NCBI GenBank assembly: GCA_050733695.1
Contig: JBOHTO010000029.1
Coordinates: 1 to 6,394, forward strand
Reading direction: 5' to 3'
Length of the DNA stretch: 6,394 nt
DNA from: JBOHTO01 sp050733695
GTDB lineage: Bacteria > Gemmatimonadota > Gemmatimonadetes > Gemmatimonadales > Gemmatimonadaceae
In this document: one piece after another, positions 6,181-6,394 of the stretch
Position numbering within the stretch: position 1 is the first letter of the stretch
Layout of the letters: each line of letters begins with the position of its first letter
Made by a program: the position numbers and the translations under genes
Notes under the pieces: model-generated
Seen by the model: only the letters and a program-made list of their open reading frames with translations
What the model was told of the DNA's origin: nothing
The model's database searches: none

Positions 6181-6211
6181 CGCGTGCAAGCGCGCGTGCA
6201 AGCGCGCGTGC
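6167..6211. repeat. 12-bp tandem repeat, 3.75 copies
   Basis: The unit CGCGCGTGCAAG is perfectly repeated at 6167-6178, 6179-6190 and 6191-6202, followed by a partial copy (CGCGCGTGC) at 6203-6211. The array is mostly alternating purine and pyrimidine, so it could favour Z-DNA and replication slippage. It lies 86-130 bp upstream of the ubiE start, where a regulator might bind, but no known binding motif was recognised. Confidence 0.92.
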
Positions 6212-6215
6212 GGAT

Positions 6216-6231
6216 CGCGCACAGGTGCGCG
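6216..6231. repeat. Short GC-rich inverted repeat
   Basis: CGCGCAC (6216-6222) and GTGCGCG (6225-6231) are perfect reverse complements separated by two bases, so a hairpin would form with six pairs and a four-base loop. It could be an operator palindrome or a chance product of CG-rich sequence. No U-run follows on either strand, so it is not called a terminator. Confidence 0.35.
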
Positions 6232-6372
6232 GGCGGGCCCCAATGGTCGTTCGCACTGCTCCTTTGCACTGCGCGTTCGCGCTGGCCCACCCTCGCCGCC
6301 GGGACTAGCTTTGGCCCCGGAACGTCCGCGTCGCGCGCCGCTGTCACACCCCCCACCGCCCCATCGCCCCCA

Positions 6373-6390
6373 CCCCCCCCCCCCCCCCCC
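6373..6390. repeat. 18-C homopolymer at the right edge
   Basis: Eighteen consecutive C residues lie four bases from the end of the sequence, within a C-rich stretch from about 6346. On the minus strand this is a G-run able in principle to form G-quadruplex. A homopolymer this long at a contig end often marks where assembly or sequencing failed, so the exact length and the bases beyond are not reliable. Confidence 0.85.
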
Positions 6391-6394
6391 ACCC

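Larger units (their letters stand above)
6082..6394. other. 313-bp non-coding region upstream of the quinone operon
   Basis: No convincing gene is visible on either strand. Open frames here are made only of Arg/Ala/Gly/Pro-rich low-complexity translations of repeats and lack recognisable domains. The region holds the 12-bp tandem repeat, two copies of a 28-bp direct repeat, a short inverted repeat (6216-6231) and, at the far end, C-rich sequence. It should contain the promoter of the ubiE-led operon, but I find no good -35/-10 pair. The contig may also end before an upstream gene begins. Confidence 0.6.

Noticed and set aside
6092..6211. Repeat cluster considered as a CRISPR array
   Set aside because: Units are 12 bp in direct contact with no unique spacers, and the 28-bp unit has only two copies; no cas gene is present.
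6216..6231. Inverted repeat considered as a rho-independent terminator
   Set aside because: The stem is short and no T-run follows on either strand.
5952..6392. Minus-strand open frame with a repeated Arg-Ala-Cys-Thr unit
   Set aside because: The repeat is only the translation of the 12-bp tandem array, and the frame runs into the ubiE coding region out of phase.

Overview
The window is a 6.4-kb stretch of very GC-rich bacterial DNA. It carries seven genes, all read on the minus strand, so gene order runs from high to low coordinates. About 310 bases without a gene lie upstream of the first gene. The ends look like contig edges: the last gene stops 4 bases from the left end, and an 18-C homopolymer sits 4 bases from the right end.

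Region A (about 5310 down to 2278) is a tight quinone operon: a UbiE/MenG methyltransferase, a UbiD decarboxylase, a UbiA-family prenyltransferase and a UbiX flavin prenyltransferase. The first junction is 5 nt and the next two are GTGA start/stop overlaps. UbiX makes prenylated FMN for UbiD, UbiA attaches the isoprenoid tail to an aromatic acid, UbiD removes the carboxyl group, and UbiE/MenG methylates the ring. No ubiquinone hydroxylase is present, and the UbiA protein resembles the subfamily associated with futalosine-route menaquinone synthesis (MqnP). The best reading is therefore the late steps of menaquinone synthesis by the futalosine route; this is inference, because the early mqn genes are not in the window. 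A small YfcE/MJ0936-type metallophosphoesterase follows 43 nt after ubiX.

Region B (about 1720 down to 4) begins after a 63-nt gap that holds a plausible promoter and a good ribosome binding site. It encodes two exported proteins joined by a one-base TAGTG overlap. One is a seven-bladed Vgb/SMP-30-like beta-propeller. The other is a small protein with a single CxxCH haem-type motif followed by a beta-sandwich resembling the 'choice-of-anchor V'/reeler-like family. Their joint function is unknown.

Region C (6082-6394) holds no convincing gene. It contains a 12-bp tandem repeat, a 28-bp direct repeat, a short inverted repeat and the terminal C tract.

The gene content, the compact late-menaquinone operon and the GC-rich codon use suggest Gemmatimonadota or a similar menaquinone-using lineage such as Acidobacteriota. 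The taxonomic call is tentative. No CRISPR array, RNA gene, insertion sequence or phage gene was seen. I did not find a clear new defence or mobile system. The most interesting points are the propeller/CxxCH pair and the repeats upstream of the quinone operon.
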